Shown here in pieces: positions 18,180-30,721 of a stretch of 64,000 nt of DNA. Both the position numbers and the translations under genes were made by a program. Location: assembly GCF_016616885.1 (NCBI RefSeq), contig NZ_CP067102.1, forward strand, positions 5,546,501 to 5,610,500, written 5' to 3'. The first letter of the stretch is position 1; every line of letters begins with the position of its first letter. This stretch comes from Bradyrhizobium diazoefficiens. GTDB lineage: Bacteria; Pseudomonadota; Alphaproteobacteria; Rhizobiales; Xanthobacteraceae. Below the pieces are notes generated by a model. It saw only the letters and a list, made by a program, of their open reading frames with translations, did not search any database and had not been told where the DNA came from.

Positions 18180-19115
18180 CTACCAGCTCCTGCTGATCTC
18201 GTGGCTCCAGGGCGGATCGGCCCCCGGGCGGGTGCAGGTCAAGCCGGCGCAGTTGGCGGCAAAGGACAGCGCGCGGCGGAGCTCGTCTGCGCGGATGTCC
18301 TTCAATTTCTGCCGGGCAAGGCGCCCCTGCTTGTGCAGGGCGAACAGCAATGCGGCCTGAAAGCTGTCGCCGGCGCCGATGGTGTCCACGACCTCGACCT
18401 TGGGCGCCTCGACCTCGATCTGCCCTGCCTTCGCATGCCAGGCGATGGCACCATTGTTGCCGCGGGTGATGACGACGAGACTTGTGCCCTGCCCCAGAAT
18501 CGCACTCGCGCGTTGCTGATAAGGCTCCTCGCCGAACAGATAGGCGAAGTCGACGTCCGACATCTTGATAAGATCGGCGCTCGCGGCGAACTCGACCATG
18601 CGCGCAAGATAGGCCGGCTTGTCCTTGACCAGATTGGGCCGGCAGTTCGGATCGAAGGAGATCGTTGATGAGGCCCACGCATCTGCGATCAGGGCCTTGG
18701 TCTCGGCAGCGCCCTGGTCGTTGACCAGCGTGGTCGAGCCGACATGGACGGCTTCGACCACATCTAACGGGATGGTGCCGCGCCGAAACGTCCAATTCCG
18801 AGTCGCCGTCTCGGCGTCATAGAAGGCGTAATGGGACTCGCCGCCGACGATGCGGACGAAAGCGAGCGTGGTCTGGTGATCGCTACGGGTGGCGAGACCA
18901 AGCTCGACGTTCGAGGCGGTGGCGTGGTCCGCGATCATGCGCCCGAACAAATCGGTCGAGACGCCGCCGACGAAACCGGTCGGTGCGCCAAGCCGCGCGA
19001 TGCCGATCGCGACGTTGAGGCAGGAGCCGCCAACCGCCGGCATCACCGCTTCGCGGCCGTCGGCGTTTTTCGTTGGAACGAAGTCGATCAGCGCATCCCC
19101 GCAGGAAATCAGCAT
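18180..19115 (-). CDS. PfkB-family carbohydrate kinase (fructokinase-like)
   Basis: A 311-residue sugar kinase. The PfkB N-terminal signature region with GGSCLNVAIGIARLG is at residues 29-43, and the C-terminal signature DTIGAGDSF is at 244-252, with Asp250 the catalytic base. The anion hole is formed by GAGD. It is the last gene in transcription order of the polyol operon and starts five bases after the FGGY kinase stop. Phosphorylating fructose produced from mannitol or sorbitol is the likely task, inferred from context. Other PfkB substrates cannot be ruled out. Confidence 0.85.
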   Translation of the reverse strand: MLISCGDALIDFVPTKNADGREAVMPAVGGSCLNVAIGIARLGAPTGFVGGVSTDLFGRMIADHATASNVELGLATRSDHQTTLAFVRIVGGESHYAFYDAETATRNWTFRRGTIPLDVVEAVHVGSTTLVNDQGAAETKALIADAWASSTISFDPNCRPNLVKDKPAYLARMVEFAASADLIKMSDVDFAYLFGEEPYQQRASAILGQGTSLVVITRGNNGAIAWHAKAGQIEVEAPKVEVVDTIGAGDSFQAALLFALHKQGRLARQKLKDIRADELRRALSFAANCAGLTCTRPGADPPWSHEISRSW

Positions 19116-19120
19116 GTCTT

Positions 19121-20767
19121 CTAACCCTTGGCCATGTCCCGCATCGCCGCCCGGCTGCCGCGATCGACCTCGCGCAGCAGCTTGTACACCTCGCGCTTCT
19201 TCGTGTGAAACGCGGCCATGTCCGGCGCGGTCGGCTCGCTCTTGCGTCCGAGCGCCGACATTTTGGCCATGGTCTCGCCGATCGAGGCATAGGCGCCGCC
19301 GGCGACCGCACCCAGCATCGCGGCACCCAGCAGCACCGGCTCCTTGGTTTGCGGCAGCGCGACCGTGAGGCCGGTGGTATCGGCCATGATCTGCCGCACC
19401 AGTGGACTACGGCTGGCGCCGCCGCCCATGATCATGATGCCGGCATGCACGCCATGCGCGGCAAAGGCCTCGATCACCTCGGCGAGCCCGTAGGCCAGCC
19501 CGCACAGGCCGGCGATGAACAGGCGCTCCATCGCACCGACGTCGGTGTCGAGATCGAGGCCAGCGATCACGGCGCGCGTGTCGGGGTCGGCGTAAGGCGA
19601 CCGGTTGCCGATGAACTCAGGGAGCACATGGATGTCGCGGGCGAGTAGCGCGCCGCGACTGACGTCACCTGCGTGCGCGATGATGCGGCGTTCGAGGAAT
19701 TCGATGAGGTCGATGCCCTCGCTACGCGCCGCCGCGCTCGCCTCGGCATGGCCGGGATGCGACTTGAGGAGATGGTCGATCGCCGCACCCGCGGCCGACT
19801 GCCCGCCCTCATTGAGCCAGAAGTTCGGCACCATGCCGGAATAATAGGGCCCCCAGACGCCGGGCACGAAACACGGCTCTTTCGTCGTCGCCATGATGCA
19901 GGCCGACGTTCCCATGATGTAGGCCAGACGATCGCTGACATCCATCGTTCCGCCCGATTCGTCACGCCCGCCGATCCCGCCGATGCCGCCGGCATGGGCG
20001 TCAATCAGGGAGGCGCCGACCGGTGTGCCAATGGACAGGCCGAGATCGGCGGCGGCCGCGCGCGTCAGACCGGCGCCGAGCCGCGTGCCGGGGGCGACGA
20101 TCTCGGTGCCGATTCGGGCGTAGTTCTCACTGACAAAGTCGGACAGGCCAATGCGCTGGAAGAACGGCGCGCTCCAGCCGCCGCCATCATGCGCGAGGTA
20201 GTTCCATTTACAGGTGACGGTGCAGGTCGAGCGCTGCAGCGAGCCGGTCGCGCGCCAGGTCAGATAGTCCGCGAGATCGAAGAAATGCCCGGCAGCGTCA
20301 AAACTCGCGCGCAGATGCCGCTTCAGCCACAACAGCTTTGGCATCTCCATCTCGGGCGAGATCGAGCCGCCGACATAGCGCAGCACCGCATCCCCGGTCT
20401 CGTTGATCAGCCGCGCCTCGGCAATGGCGCGATGATCCATCCAGACGATGACGTTGCGCTGCCTGTCGCCGGAGGCGCTCACCGTGACCGGCTCGCCTTG
20501 GCGGTCGAGGACCACCAGGGAACAGGTCGCGTCGAAACCGATGCCGCCGACGCTGTCGGCCGCGATGGCCGCTTCCGCCATCGCCGCCCGCACCGATTTG
20601 ACGCAGGCCTCCCAGATGTCCTGGGACGACTGCTCGACGATGTCGCCGGCCTCGTGCCAGATCCGGATCGGATGCTTGGCGGTCGCAAGCAGCGTGCCGG
20701 CCTCGTCAAACACCCCTGCCCGCGTGCTCGTGGTCCCCACGTCGACGCCGATATACGCTCGCGGCAT
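19121..20767 (-). CDS. FGGY-family pentulose kinase (ribulokinase/ribitol kinase type)
   Basis: A 548-residue two-domain kinase. The N-terminal ATPase fold has YIGVDVGTTSTRAGVFD, and the C-terminal half has GLAYGLAEVIEAF and the phosphate-binding MIMGGGASRSPLVRQIMAD. The segment GFDATCSLVVLD and the length of about 545 fit the D-ribulokinase/YpaH-like subgroup and not xylulokinase (about 480-500). It follows an SDR polyol dehydrogenase, so it probably phosphorylates the ketose formed, for example ribulose from ribitol or arabinitol. Both a pentulose kinase and a PfkB kinase in one operon suggest the importer takes several polyols. Confidence 0.85.
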   Translation of the reverse strand: MPRAYIGVDVGTTSTRAGVFDEAGTLLATAKHPIRIWHEAGDIVEQSSQDIWEACVKSVRAAMAEAAIAADSVGGIGFDATCSLVVLDRQGEPVTVSASGDRQRNVIVWMDHRAIAEARLINETGDAVLRYVGGSISPEMEMPKLLWLKRHLRASFDAAGHFFDLADYLTWRATGSLQRSTCTVTCKWNYLAHDGGGWSAPFFQRIGLSDFVSENYARIGTEIVAPGTRLGAGLTRAAAADLGLSIGTPVGASLIDAHAGGIGGIGGRDESGGTMDVSDRLAYIMGTSACIMATTKEPCFVPGVWGPYYSGMVPNFWLNEGGQSAAGAAIDHLLKSHPGHAEASAAARSEGIDLIEFLERRIIAHAGDVSRGALLARDIHVLPEFIGNRSPYADPDTRAVIAGLDLDTDVGAMERLFIAGLCGLAYGLAEVIEAFAAHGVHAGIMIMGGGASRSPLVRQIMADTTGLTVALPQTKEPVLLGAAMLGAVAGGAYASIGETMAKMSALGRKSEPTAPDMAAFHTKKREVYKLLREVDRGSRAAMRDMAKG

Positions 20768-20805
20768 TGTCGCTCCCGGTCGCTTCCGTCAGTTTTGACG
20801 CAAGC

Positions 20806-21579
20806 CTACCAGCAAGTGTAGCCGCCATCCACCAGCACGATGCTGCCGGTCATCAGGCTCGCGGCCTCGGAGGCCAGGAACAGGACGACCGAGGCGATCT
20901 CCTCGACCTGCCCCATCCGCGCCATCGGGGTTCCACCGATCCAGGCGTCGTACATCTTGGCGTTGCTCTTTACGAAGGCGTTCAGCGGCGTCTCGATATA
21001 GGTCGGGGCCACCGCGTTGACGCGGATGCCGCGCGCGCCCCATTCGGCGGCAAGGGACTTGGTCAGATGGTGCACGCCGGCCTTGGAGGCGTTGTAGAAG
21101 CACTGCTCCTGCGGCTTGTTGACGATGAACCCGGACATCGAGCCAACATTGACGATGGCACCGCTCTTGGCCTTGAGCATGTGCTTGCCGAACTCGCGGC
21201 AGCACCAGAAGGTGCCGTTGAGATTGACGTCGATGACGTTGAGCCAATGCTCGTCGGTGACGGTCTCGGCCGGCGTTTCGCTGCGCGCAATGCCGGCATT
21301 GTTGACGAGGATATCGACCTTGCCGTGACGGGCGACAAGATCATTGGCGACCTCCGCCACGCGCTTGGTGTCGGTGACGTCCATGATCGCGGTCTCGATG
21401 TCAAAACCCTTCGCCTTCAGATTGGCCTTGGCATCGCCGGCGACCTTGCTGTCGCGGTCACCGATGACGACCTTGGCGCCGGCCTCGGCTAGCGCTTCGG
21501 CGCAGGCAAGCCCAATGCCCTGCCCGCCGCCGGTGATGAACGCGGTCTTGCCGCTCAGCTTGAATTTCTCGAGGTACAT
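20806..21579 (-). CDS. SDR-family polyol dehydrogenase
   Basis: A 257-residue classical short-chain dehydrogenase. The cofactor motif GGGQGIG is at 17-23, NNAG at 93-96, and the catalytic Ser147-Tyr162-Lys166 (YNASK) are present. The C-terminal GSIVLVDGGYTCW is typical of sorbitol, arabinitol and xylitol dehydrogenases of this class. I set the start at ATG 21579; longer in-frame starts run into the upstream gene's spacer and have no coding look. It sits between the ABC ATPase and the pentulose kinase, so it probably oxidises the imported polyol to the ketose. Exact substrate is not readable. Confidence 0.87.
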   Translation of the reverse strand: MYLEKFKLSGKTAFITGGGQGIGLACAEALAEAGAKVVIGDRDSKVAGDAKANLKAKGFDIETAIMDVTDTKRVAEVANDLVARHGKVDILVNNAGIARSETPAETVTDEHWLNVIDVNLNGTFWCCREFGKHMLKAKSGAIVNVGSMSGFIVNKPQEQCFYNASKAGVHHLTKSLAAEWGARGIRVNAVAPTYIETPLNAFVKSNAKMYDAWIGGTPMARMGQVEEIASVVLFLASEAASLMTGSIVLVDGGYTCW

Positions 21580-21610
21580 GGTCGTCTTTCCGTTGTCTTG
21601 CCGTTTCTTG

Positions 21611-22618
<1,008 letters not shown>

Positions 22619-22633
22619 GATCCGGCAGCCCCT

Positions 22634-23464
22634 TTACTTCACCGCGCCGAAGGTGAGCCCGCGCACGAGCTGCTTCTGGCTGAACCAACCGAGGACGAGA
22701 ATGGGCGCGATCGCCAGCGTCGACGCCGCCGACAGCTTTGCCCAGAACAGTCCTTCCGGACTGGAATAGGACGCAATGAACGTGGTGAGCGGCGCGGCGT
22801 TCGAGGTCGACAAATTGAGCGTCCAGAACGCCTCGTTCCAGGCCAGGATCAGATTGAGCAGCATGGTCGACGCCAGGCCCGGAATCGCCATCGGCGTCAG
22901 GACGTAGACGAGCTCGCGGCCGATCGTGGCGCCGTCCATGCGCGCGGCCTCCAGGATGTCGCGCGGGATCTCCTTGAAATAGGTGAAGAGCATCCAGATC
23001 ACGATCGGCAGGTTTCCGAGGCAGAGGATGAAGACGAGACCGATGCGGGAATCGAGCAAACCAAAGGTCTTGTAGATCAGGTAGATCGGGACGAGCACGC
23101 CGACCGGCGGCATCATCTTGGTCGAGAGCATCCAGAGCAGGATGTCCTTGGTGCGCCTGGTCGGCGAGAACGCCATCGACCAGGCCGCGGGGATCGCGAT
23201 CAGCAGCGCGATCAACGTCGAGCCGCCGGCGATGATGATCGAATTCATCGCATGGAGCAGATAGTCGCTGCGCTCCTGCACGGTCGCATAGTTTTCTGTG
23301 GTCCAGTGGAAGAACAGGAAAGACGGCGGAATGGCGAAGGCCTCAAGCTCGGTCTTGAAGCTCGCCAGCACCATCCACAGGATCGGGAAGAAGATCAGGA
23401 AGCCGAAGAACCACGCCCCGATCGTCGAAACCACCACCCGTTGCGTCGTTGACTTGCGCGCCAT
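22634..23464 (-). CDS. smoG: Sugar/polyol ABC transporter permease (SmoG type)
   Basis: A 276-residue permease of the MalG class with six hydrophobic segments. The EAA loop reads IPRDILEAARMDGATIGRELVYVLTPMAIPG, preceded by NLPIVIWMLFTYFKE. The C-terminus QKQLVRGLTFGAVK is the standard MalG-class ending. The start ATG at 23464 lies four bases from the upstream permease stop; a longer frame begins inside that gene and is rejected. It pairs with the SmoF-type permease. Confidence 0.9.
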   Translation of the reverse strand: MARKSTTQRVVVSTIGAWFFGFLIFFPILWMVLASFKTELEAFAIPPSFLFFHWTTENYATVQERSDYLLHAMNSIIIAGGSTLIALLIAIPAAWSMAFSPTRRTKDILLWMLSTKMMPPVGVLVPIYLIYKTFGLLDSRIGLVFILCLGNLPIVIWMLFTYFKEIPRDILEAARMDGATIGRELVYVLTPMAIPGLASTMLLNLILAWNEAFWTLNLSTSNAAPLTTFIASYSSPEGLFWAKLSAASTLAIAPILVLGWFSQKQLVRGLTFGAVK

Positions 23465-23468
23465 GATT

Positions 23469-24341
23469 TTAGGCTTCCAGGTTGCGGCCGACGATGCGGA
23501 CGAGGAAGAAGGCGACGACATTGGCGATCACGACGGCCACGAGGCCGCCCGCCGAGGCGCTGCCGACGTCGAACTGGATCAGCGCCTGCGAGTAGATCAG
23601 AAAGGCGATGTTGGTGGTCTGCAGGCCTGGCCCGCCGCCGGTGGTGACGAAGATCTCGGCGAACACGGTTAGGAGGAAGATGGTCTCGATCAGGATCACC
23701 ACGGTGATCGGGCGCGCCAGATGCGGCAGCGTGATGTAGATGAAGGTCGAGACGGCGCTCGCGCCATCCATCTCGGCCGCCTCTTTCTGCTCTTCGTCGA
23801 GCGATTGCAGCGCGGTGAGCAGGATCAGCGTCGCGAACGGCAGCCATTGCCAGGCGACGATCAGGATCACGGCGAGCAACGGCGCATCCGTGAACCAGTC
23901 GATCGGGGTCAGCCCAACCAGTTTTGCGAGCCACGCGAACAGGCCGGAGACCGGGTGCATCAGCAAATTCTTCCAGACCAGTGCGCTCACCGTCGGCATC
24001 ACGAAGAACGGCGCGATCACCATCAGCCGCACGATATTGCGCCCGATCACGGGCTGATCCATCAGCAGCGCCAGGGGAATGCCGAGCAGGATCGTGAGCG
24101 CCAGCACCGAGCCGACCAGCACCAGCGTGTTCTGGAGTGAGGCAAGGAAAGCGGGATCCGTGAGGAAGTAGCGGAAGTTCTCAAGTCCGACGAACGATTC
24201 CGAGCCGGGATCGAGCAGGCTGTAGTGCAGCGTCGAGAAATAGAGCGTCAGCGCGAGCGGGACGATCATCCAGATGAACAGGAGCCCGACGGCCGGGGTC
24301 AGGAGCGACCGCGCAAGAAGCTGCGTCTGCCGGGTTGCCAT
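23469..24341 (-). CDS. smoF: Sugar/polyol ABC transporter permease (SmoF type)
   Basis: A 290-residue MalF-class permease with six membrane helices, starting MATRQTQLLARSLLTPAVGL. The ATPase-contact loop is QSLDEEQKEAAEMDGASAVSTFIYITLPHLARP. FVTTGGGPGLQTTNIAFLIYSQALIQFDVG near the C-terminus is typical of the sorbitol/mannitol subgroup. ATG 24341 was preferred over a start 12 codons upstream, as it matches relatives' N-termini. It forms the membrane channel with the SmoG-type subunit. Confidence 0.9.
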   Translation of the reverse strand: MATRQTQLLARSLLTPAVGLLFIWMIVPLALTLYFSTLHYSLLDPGSESFVGLENFRYFLTDPAFLASLQNTLVLVGSVLALTILLGIPLALLMDQPVIGRNIVRLMVIAPFFVMPTVSALVWKNLLMHPVSGLFAWLAKLVGLTPIDWFTDAPLLAVILIVAWQWLPFATLILLTALQSLDEEQKEAAEMDGASAVSTFIYITLPHLARPITVVILIETIFLLTVFAEIFVTTGGGPGLQTTNIAFLIYSQALIQFDVGSASAGGLVAVVIANVVAFFLVRIVGRNLEA

Positions 24342-24430
24342 CCTCAGGCTCTCCGCTTGGAGGAAGAAGGCGGCCATCCATCGAGCAAGGAGTGGATGGC
24401 CGCAAGTTTGAGCTCAGGGAGAGCTCAGGT

Positions 24431-25741
<1,311 letters not shown>

Positions 25742-25766
25742 GGTGACCTCCCTCAACTCGCGCTTT

Positions 25767-25797
25767 GAGCATATGCCCACGCGTTGGGCGTATGTTC
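25767..25797. promoter_or_regulatory. Candidate operator for the polyol operon
   Basis: An inverted repeat with 13-base arms matching at 11 positions, GAGCATATGCCCA and TGGGCGTATGTTC, separated by CGCGT. It lies 26 bases upstream of the smoE start. On the minus strand TTGACA (25820-25815) precedes it, so the dyad covers the -10 region. The SorC-family regulator encoded just upstream is the obvious candidate to bind it. Confidence 0.55.
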
Positions 25798-25893
25798 GGA
25801 CGAGGCGCGGCGCTTGTCAAGCAGGCGGGCACGTATCCCCGCAACTTATAAGTGCTGCGCTGCGGGAAGGATGGAAGGTGTTGCTCCGCCCAC

Positions 25894-26003
25894 GCTGTCG
25901 TGCTCCGCGAAAGCGGGGCACCCAGTACTCCGTGCCGTTCATTGGTTTGCCCCAAGCGAAGCCGTGGCGTACTGGATCGTCCGCCTTCGCGGACGATGAC
26001 AGT
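25894..26003. repeat. Pair of palindromic intergenic repeats in inverted orientation
   Basis: Two hairpin units face each other: one around CTCCGCGAAAGCGGGG followed by ACCCAGTACTCC, the other GGCGTACTGGAT followed by CGTCCGCC-TTCG-GGACG and GATGACAG. The shared AGTAC flank in opposite orientation marks a BIME-like pair, like those at 30.6, 40.4 and 60.4 kb. No gene is seen in 25742-26055. Confidence 0.6.
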
Positions 26004-26055
26004 GTTATTTGGGGAAGGACCGCCTGCCTCGCAGGCATGCGAAGAGCGAGCCCGC

Positions 26056-27006
26056 CTACCGATCCAGGATCGCCCGCGCGGTGGCCTCGTCGGTGATCAG
26101 GCCGTTGATCAGACCCCCGTTCAGCGCAGCCGCGATCGCCGGCACCTTGGCCGCACCGACCGCGGCACCGATGGTCGTGGTCTTCGCCGGGACCTCCGGC
26201 GGAATGCTGGTGAGGCGCTTGTTGGTGCCGGCCTTGAGCAGGCGGCCCTTGGAATCATAGGCCCAGCCGGTGATCTCGCCGATGGCGCCCTGCCGCATCA
26301 TCTCGAACAGCTCGTCGCGCGTGACGAAGCCATCGATATGGACCTGCGCCCTCTGGTCCATCTGGCCGATGCCGACGAGACGCAGATCCGCTTTGGCGGC
26401 GACCGCCTTCACCTTCGCGATCGGCTCGATGCGGACCATCTTGTTGCGCTCGTCCTCGGACGACATCAGGAACGGCAGCGGCATCGGATAATGCCGCGCG
26501 CCGGTGCGGTCGGCGAGCCGGCCGACGGTGTCGTAGAAGCTGGCCGAGCCGTCGGCGGAGATGTTGCCGACCAGCGAGACGATCTGGTGGTTGGGCCGGT
26601 CGATCGGCGTGACGCGCTCGACCGCGGCGCGCACCGCCCGCCCCGTGCCGAGCGCCACGATGACAGGCGTCTCCGAGCGCAGCGTCGCATCCAGCAGATT
26701 GGCGCAGCGTTCGGCAATGCCGGCGGTCGCCTGCGGCGCCGCAGGATCGGCCGGCACCACCTCGCAATGGCTGAGGTCAAACCGCTGCTTCAGGCGCGCG
26801 GCCAATTCCATGCAGGCGGCGATCGGATGTTCGAGCCGGAACGTGATCAGCCGCTCGGCGAGGCACAGCGATACCAGCCGCTGCGCCGAGGCGCGCGACA
26901 CCTGAAGCATCCTTGCGATCTCGTCCTGGGTGTGGCCGGCAATGAAATAGAGCCAGCCGGCACGGGCGGCGTCGTCGAGCCTAGATTTTTCATTCTCGAC
27001 GGCCAT
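26056..27006 (-). CDS. SorC-family sugar-sensing transcriptional regulator
   Basis: A 316-residue DNA-binding regulator. The helix-turn-helix is at about residues 20-50 (HTQDEIARMLQVSRASAQRLVSLCLAE). The sugar-binding SorC domain follows, with LGTGRAVRAAVERV, IVSLVGNISADGSAS and VGIGQMDQRAQVHIDGFVTRDEL. This family binds sugar phosphates and controls neighbouring polyol or sugar operons. It lies on the same strand directly upstream of smoE, with an operator candidate between them. Its own gene starts six bases after the HAD phosphatase stop, so the two are co-transcribed. Confidence 0.9.
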   Translation of the reverse strand: MAVENEKSRLDDAARAGWLYFIAGHTQDEIARMLQVSRASAQRLVSLCLAERLITFRLEHPIAACMELAARLKQRFDLSHCEVVPADPAAPQATAGIAERCANLLDATLRSETPVIVALGTGRAVRAAVERVTPIDRPNHQIVSLVGNISADGSASFYDTVGRLADRTGARHYPMPLPFLMSSEDERNKMVRIEPIAKVKAVAAKADLRLVGIGQMDQRAQVHIDGFVTRDELFEMMRQGAIGEITGWAYDSKGRLLKAGTNKRLTSIPPEVPAKTTTIGAAVGAAKVPAIAAALNGGLINGLITDEATARAILDR

Positions 27007-27012
27007 GCGGCC

Positions 27013-27675
27013 TCACGCCTCCCAGAATTCGCTCATGCGCGAGAAGACCCGATCGGCTCCGGCGGCGGACAATATAGCGCGGCCATCGCGGCTACGATAA
27101 TGGCCACCGCCGACAAATCCCCAGACCATCATGCCTGCCGCCTTGGCAGCCTGCACGCCGCTGACACTGTCCTCAATCACCAGCGTGCGCACGGGATCGG
27201 TCTGCATTCTCCCGGCAGCGTGAAGAAAGAGATCCGGCGCCGGCTTGCCATGCCTGACCATCTGTGCAGTGTAGAGTCGGTCACCAAAATGCGGCGCGAG
27301 GCCGGTGACATCGAGCGACAACGAGACGCGGTCGAGATCACTCGACGATGCCACGCAGCACGGCGTCTCCAATTCGGACAGCACCGCGCCGACGCCGGGG
27401 ATCGGCTGGAGCGCCCCCGCAAAGATCTCGAGCACGCGCGCCTTCAGGAGTGGAAAGAAGTCGTCAGGCAGAGCATGCCCGAGATCGCGATAATGCTGCT
27501 CGATCGCCTTGGTGCTGCGTCCGAGGAACAGTTCGAGCGCCTGCTCCACACTGAGCCGAAGACCGAACTCCGCCAGAACCTCGGAGAGGCAGCGACAGCT
27601 CAACAGCTCGCTGTCGACGAGCACGCCGTCGCAATCGAAGATGATCAGATCGGGTTTTGGCCGGTCATGGTCCAT
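27013..27675 (-). CDS. HAD-superfamily hydrolase (phosphatase/phosphomutase-like)
   Basis: A 220-residue HAD subfamily IA enzyme. Motif I is DCDGVLVDSE with Asp14 and Asp16, motif II is VASSSDLD, Lys in HGKPAPDLFL, and motif IV is VIEDSVSGVQAAKAAGM. A helical cap lies between motif I and II. This is the layout of sugar-phosphate phosphatases and beta-phosphoglucomutase relatives. Context upstream of the SorC regulator and polyol importer suggests a sugar or polyol phosphate substrate, which is inferred. It is the first gene of this stretch on the minus strand. Confidence 0.85.
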   Translation of the reverse strand: MDHDRPKPDLIIFDCDGVLVDSELLSCRCLSEVLAEFGLRLSVEQALELFLGRSTKAIEQHYRDLGHALPDDFFPLLKARVLEIFAGALQPIPGVGAVLSELETPCCVASSSDLDRVSLSLDVTGLAPHFGDRLYTAQMVRHGKPAPDLFLHAAGRMQTDPVRTLVIEDSVSGVQAAKAAGMMVWGFVGGGHYRSRDGRAILSAAGADRVFSRMSEFWEA

Positions 27676-27753
27676 CCCGCCATTCGATCATATACCCAAT
27701 TGATGAGCAATAGTTCACGGGGAACACGACGCCACCGGCTGTGTCCTGCTGGT

Positions 27754-27840
27754 TCAATGGGCCACCTGCCGGTAGATCACCGGCAGCGCCGCGGGCAATC
27801 GCTTGATGTTGCCGACGATGGCATAGCCGCCGCGGCCGAT
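27754..27840 (-). pseudogene. C-terminal coding fragment of an unidentified gene
   Basis: Downstream of the GguB-type permease stop, one frame reads as a plausible protein tail of 28 residues: IGRGGYAIVGNIKRLPAALP then VIYRQVAH and TGA. Codon use is coding-like, but no start or upstream part exists, since the frame runs into the permease's end. I cannot name the family. It may be a remnant left by a deletion that joined the permease to this site, or chance. Confidence 0.3.
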
Positions 27841-27844
27841 GCAA

Positions 27845-29031
27845 CTACCGCCGCTGATTATACACGTCGATGCACACCGCACCGAGCAGCACCAGGCCCT
27901 TGATGACCTGCTGGTAGTCGATGCCGATGCCGAGGATGGACATGCCGTTGTTCATCACACCCATGATCATGGCGCCGACCACGGCGCCGCCGACGCGCCC
28001 GACGCCGCCATAGGCCGAGGCACCGCCGATGAAGCAGGCGGCGATGACATCGAGCTCGAAGCCGAGGCCCGCCTTCGGGGTTGCGGTGTTCAGGCGCGCG
28101 GCAAAAACCAGGCCGGCGAGCGCGGCCAGCGCGCCCATGTTGACGAAGGTGAAGAAGGTCAGCCGCTCGGTCTTGATGCCCGACAGGCCAGCCGCCTTGG
28201 CATTGCCGCCGACAGCGTAGATCTGCCGGCCGATCACGGTGCGACGGGTGACGAAACCATAGAGCGCGATCAGGGCGCTCATGATGACCAGCACGTTGGG
28301 CAGGCCGCGATAGGTCGCGATCAGATAGGTGAAGTACAGCACCGCACAGGCGAGCACGACGCTCTTGCCGAGGAAGAACGCGTAGGGCTCGACCTCGATA
28401 CCGTGCGACACTTCACGCGCGCGGCCCTTGGCGCTGGCATAGACCAGCCCAAGCGCCAGCACCGCGCCGATCAGCATGGAGGTCGGATGCAGCGTGCCGG
28501 CCTCGGGCAGCAGCTCCGGAATGAAGCCCGACGACAATTTCTGAAAGGTCGACGGGAACGGCCCGAGCGACTGGCCCTGCAACACCGCGAGCGCGAGGCC
28601 CTTGAACACCAACATGCCGGCCAGGGTCACGATGAAGGACGGGATCTTGAAATAGGCGACCCAATAGCCCTGCGCGGCGCCGATGGCCGCGCCGACGGCG
28701 AGGCAGATGATAAAGGCGAGCGTATAGTCGATCTTGTAGGTCACCATGAGGAGAGCGGCGACCGCACCGACGAAACCCGCGACCGAACCGACCGAGAGGT
28801 CGATGTGGCCGGTGACGATCACCAGCAGCATACCCAGCGCCATGATGACGATGTAGCTGTTCTGCAGCACCAGGTTGGTCAGGTTGAGCGGCTGCAGCAG
28901 CGTGCCGCCGGTCATGACCTGGAAGAACAGCATGATCGCGACCAGCGACATCAGCATGCCGTAGTTGCGCAGATTGTTCTTGATGAAGGTGCCGTGCCGG
29001 CGCTCCTCGGGCAGCGAAACCGTCTTGTCGG

Positions 29032-29035
<4 letters not shown>
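27845..29035 (-). CDS. gguB: Monosaccharide ABC transporter permease (GguB/MmsB/XylH type)
   Basis: A 396-residue permease of the ribose/xylose class, longer than RbsC and of the length of XylH/GguB. About ten hydrophobic segments are visible. Motifs are VIVTGHIDLSVGSVAGFVGA, YFKIPSFIVTLAGMLVFKGLAL, AVGGNAKAAGLSGI and FIGGASAYGGVGRVGGAVVGAMIMGVMNNGMSI. The ATG at 29035 overlaps the ATPase stop by four bases. With the ATPase and ChvE-like receptor next to it, it forms an importer for aldoses such as xylose, arabinose, galactose or glucose. Confidence 0.92.
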
Positions 29036-30609
<1,574 letters not shown>

Positions 30610-30633
30610 GGCGTCCTGTCCCTTAATTACCGT

Positions 30634-30711
30634 CGTTCCGGGCCGCCCGAAGGGCGAGCCCGGAACCTCGAGATTCCGGGCTCGATGCTTCGCATCGCCC
30701 CGGAATGACGG
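30634..30711. repeat. Palindromic intergenic repeat pair (BIME-like)
   Basis: Two adjacent hairpins: GTTCCGGGC...GCCCGGAAC and ATTCCGGGC...GCCCCGGAAT, bounded by CGTC and GACGG. It lies between the binding protein and the ATPase within one operon, so it may affect relative transcript levels, as such hairpins can in other bacteria. Confidence 0.65.
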
Positions 30712-30721
30712 AGAAAGAAGT

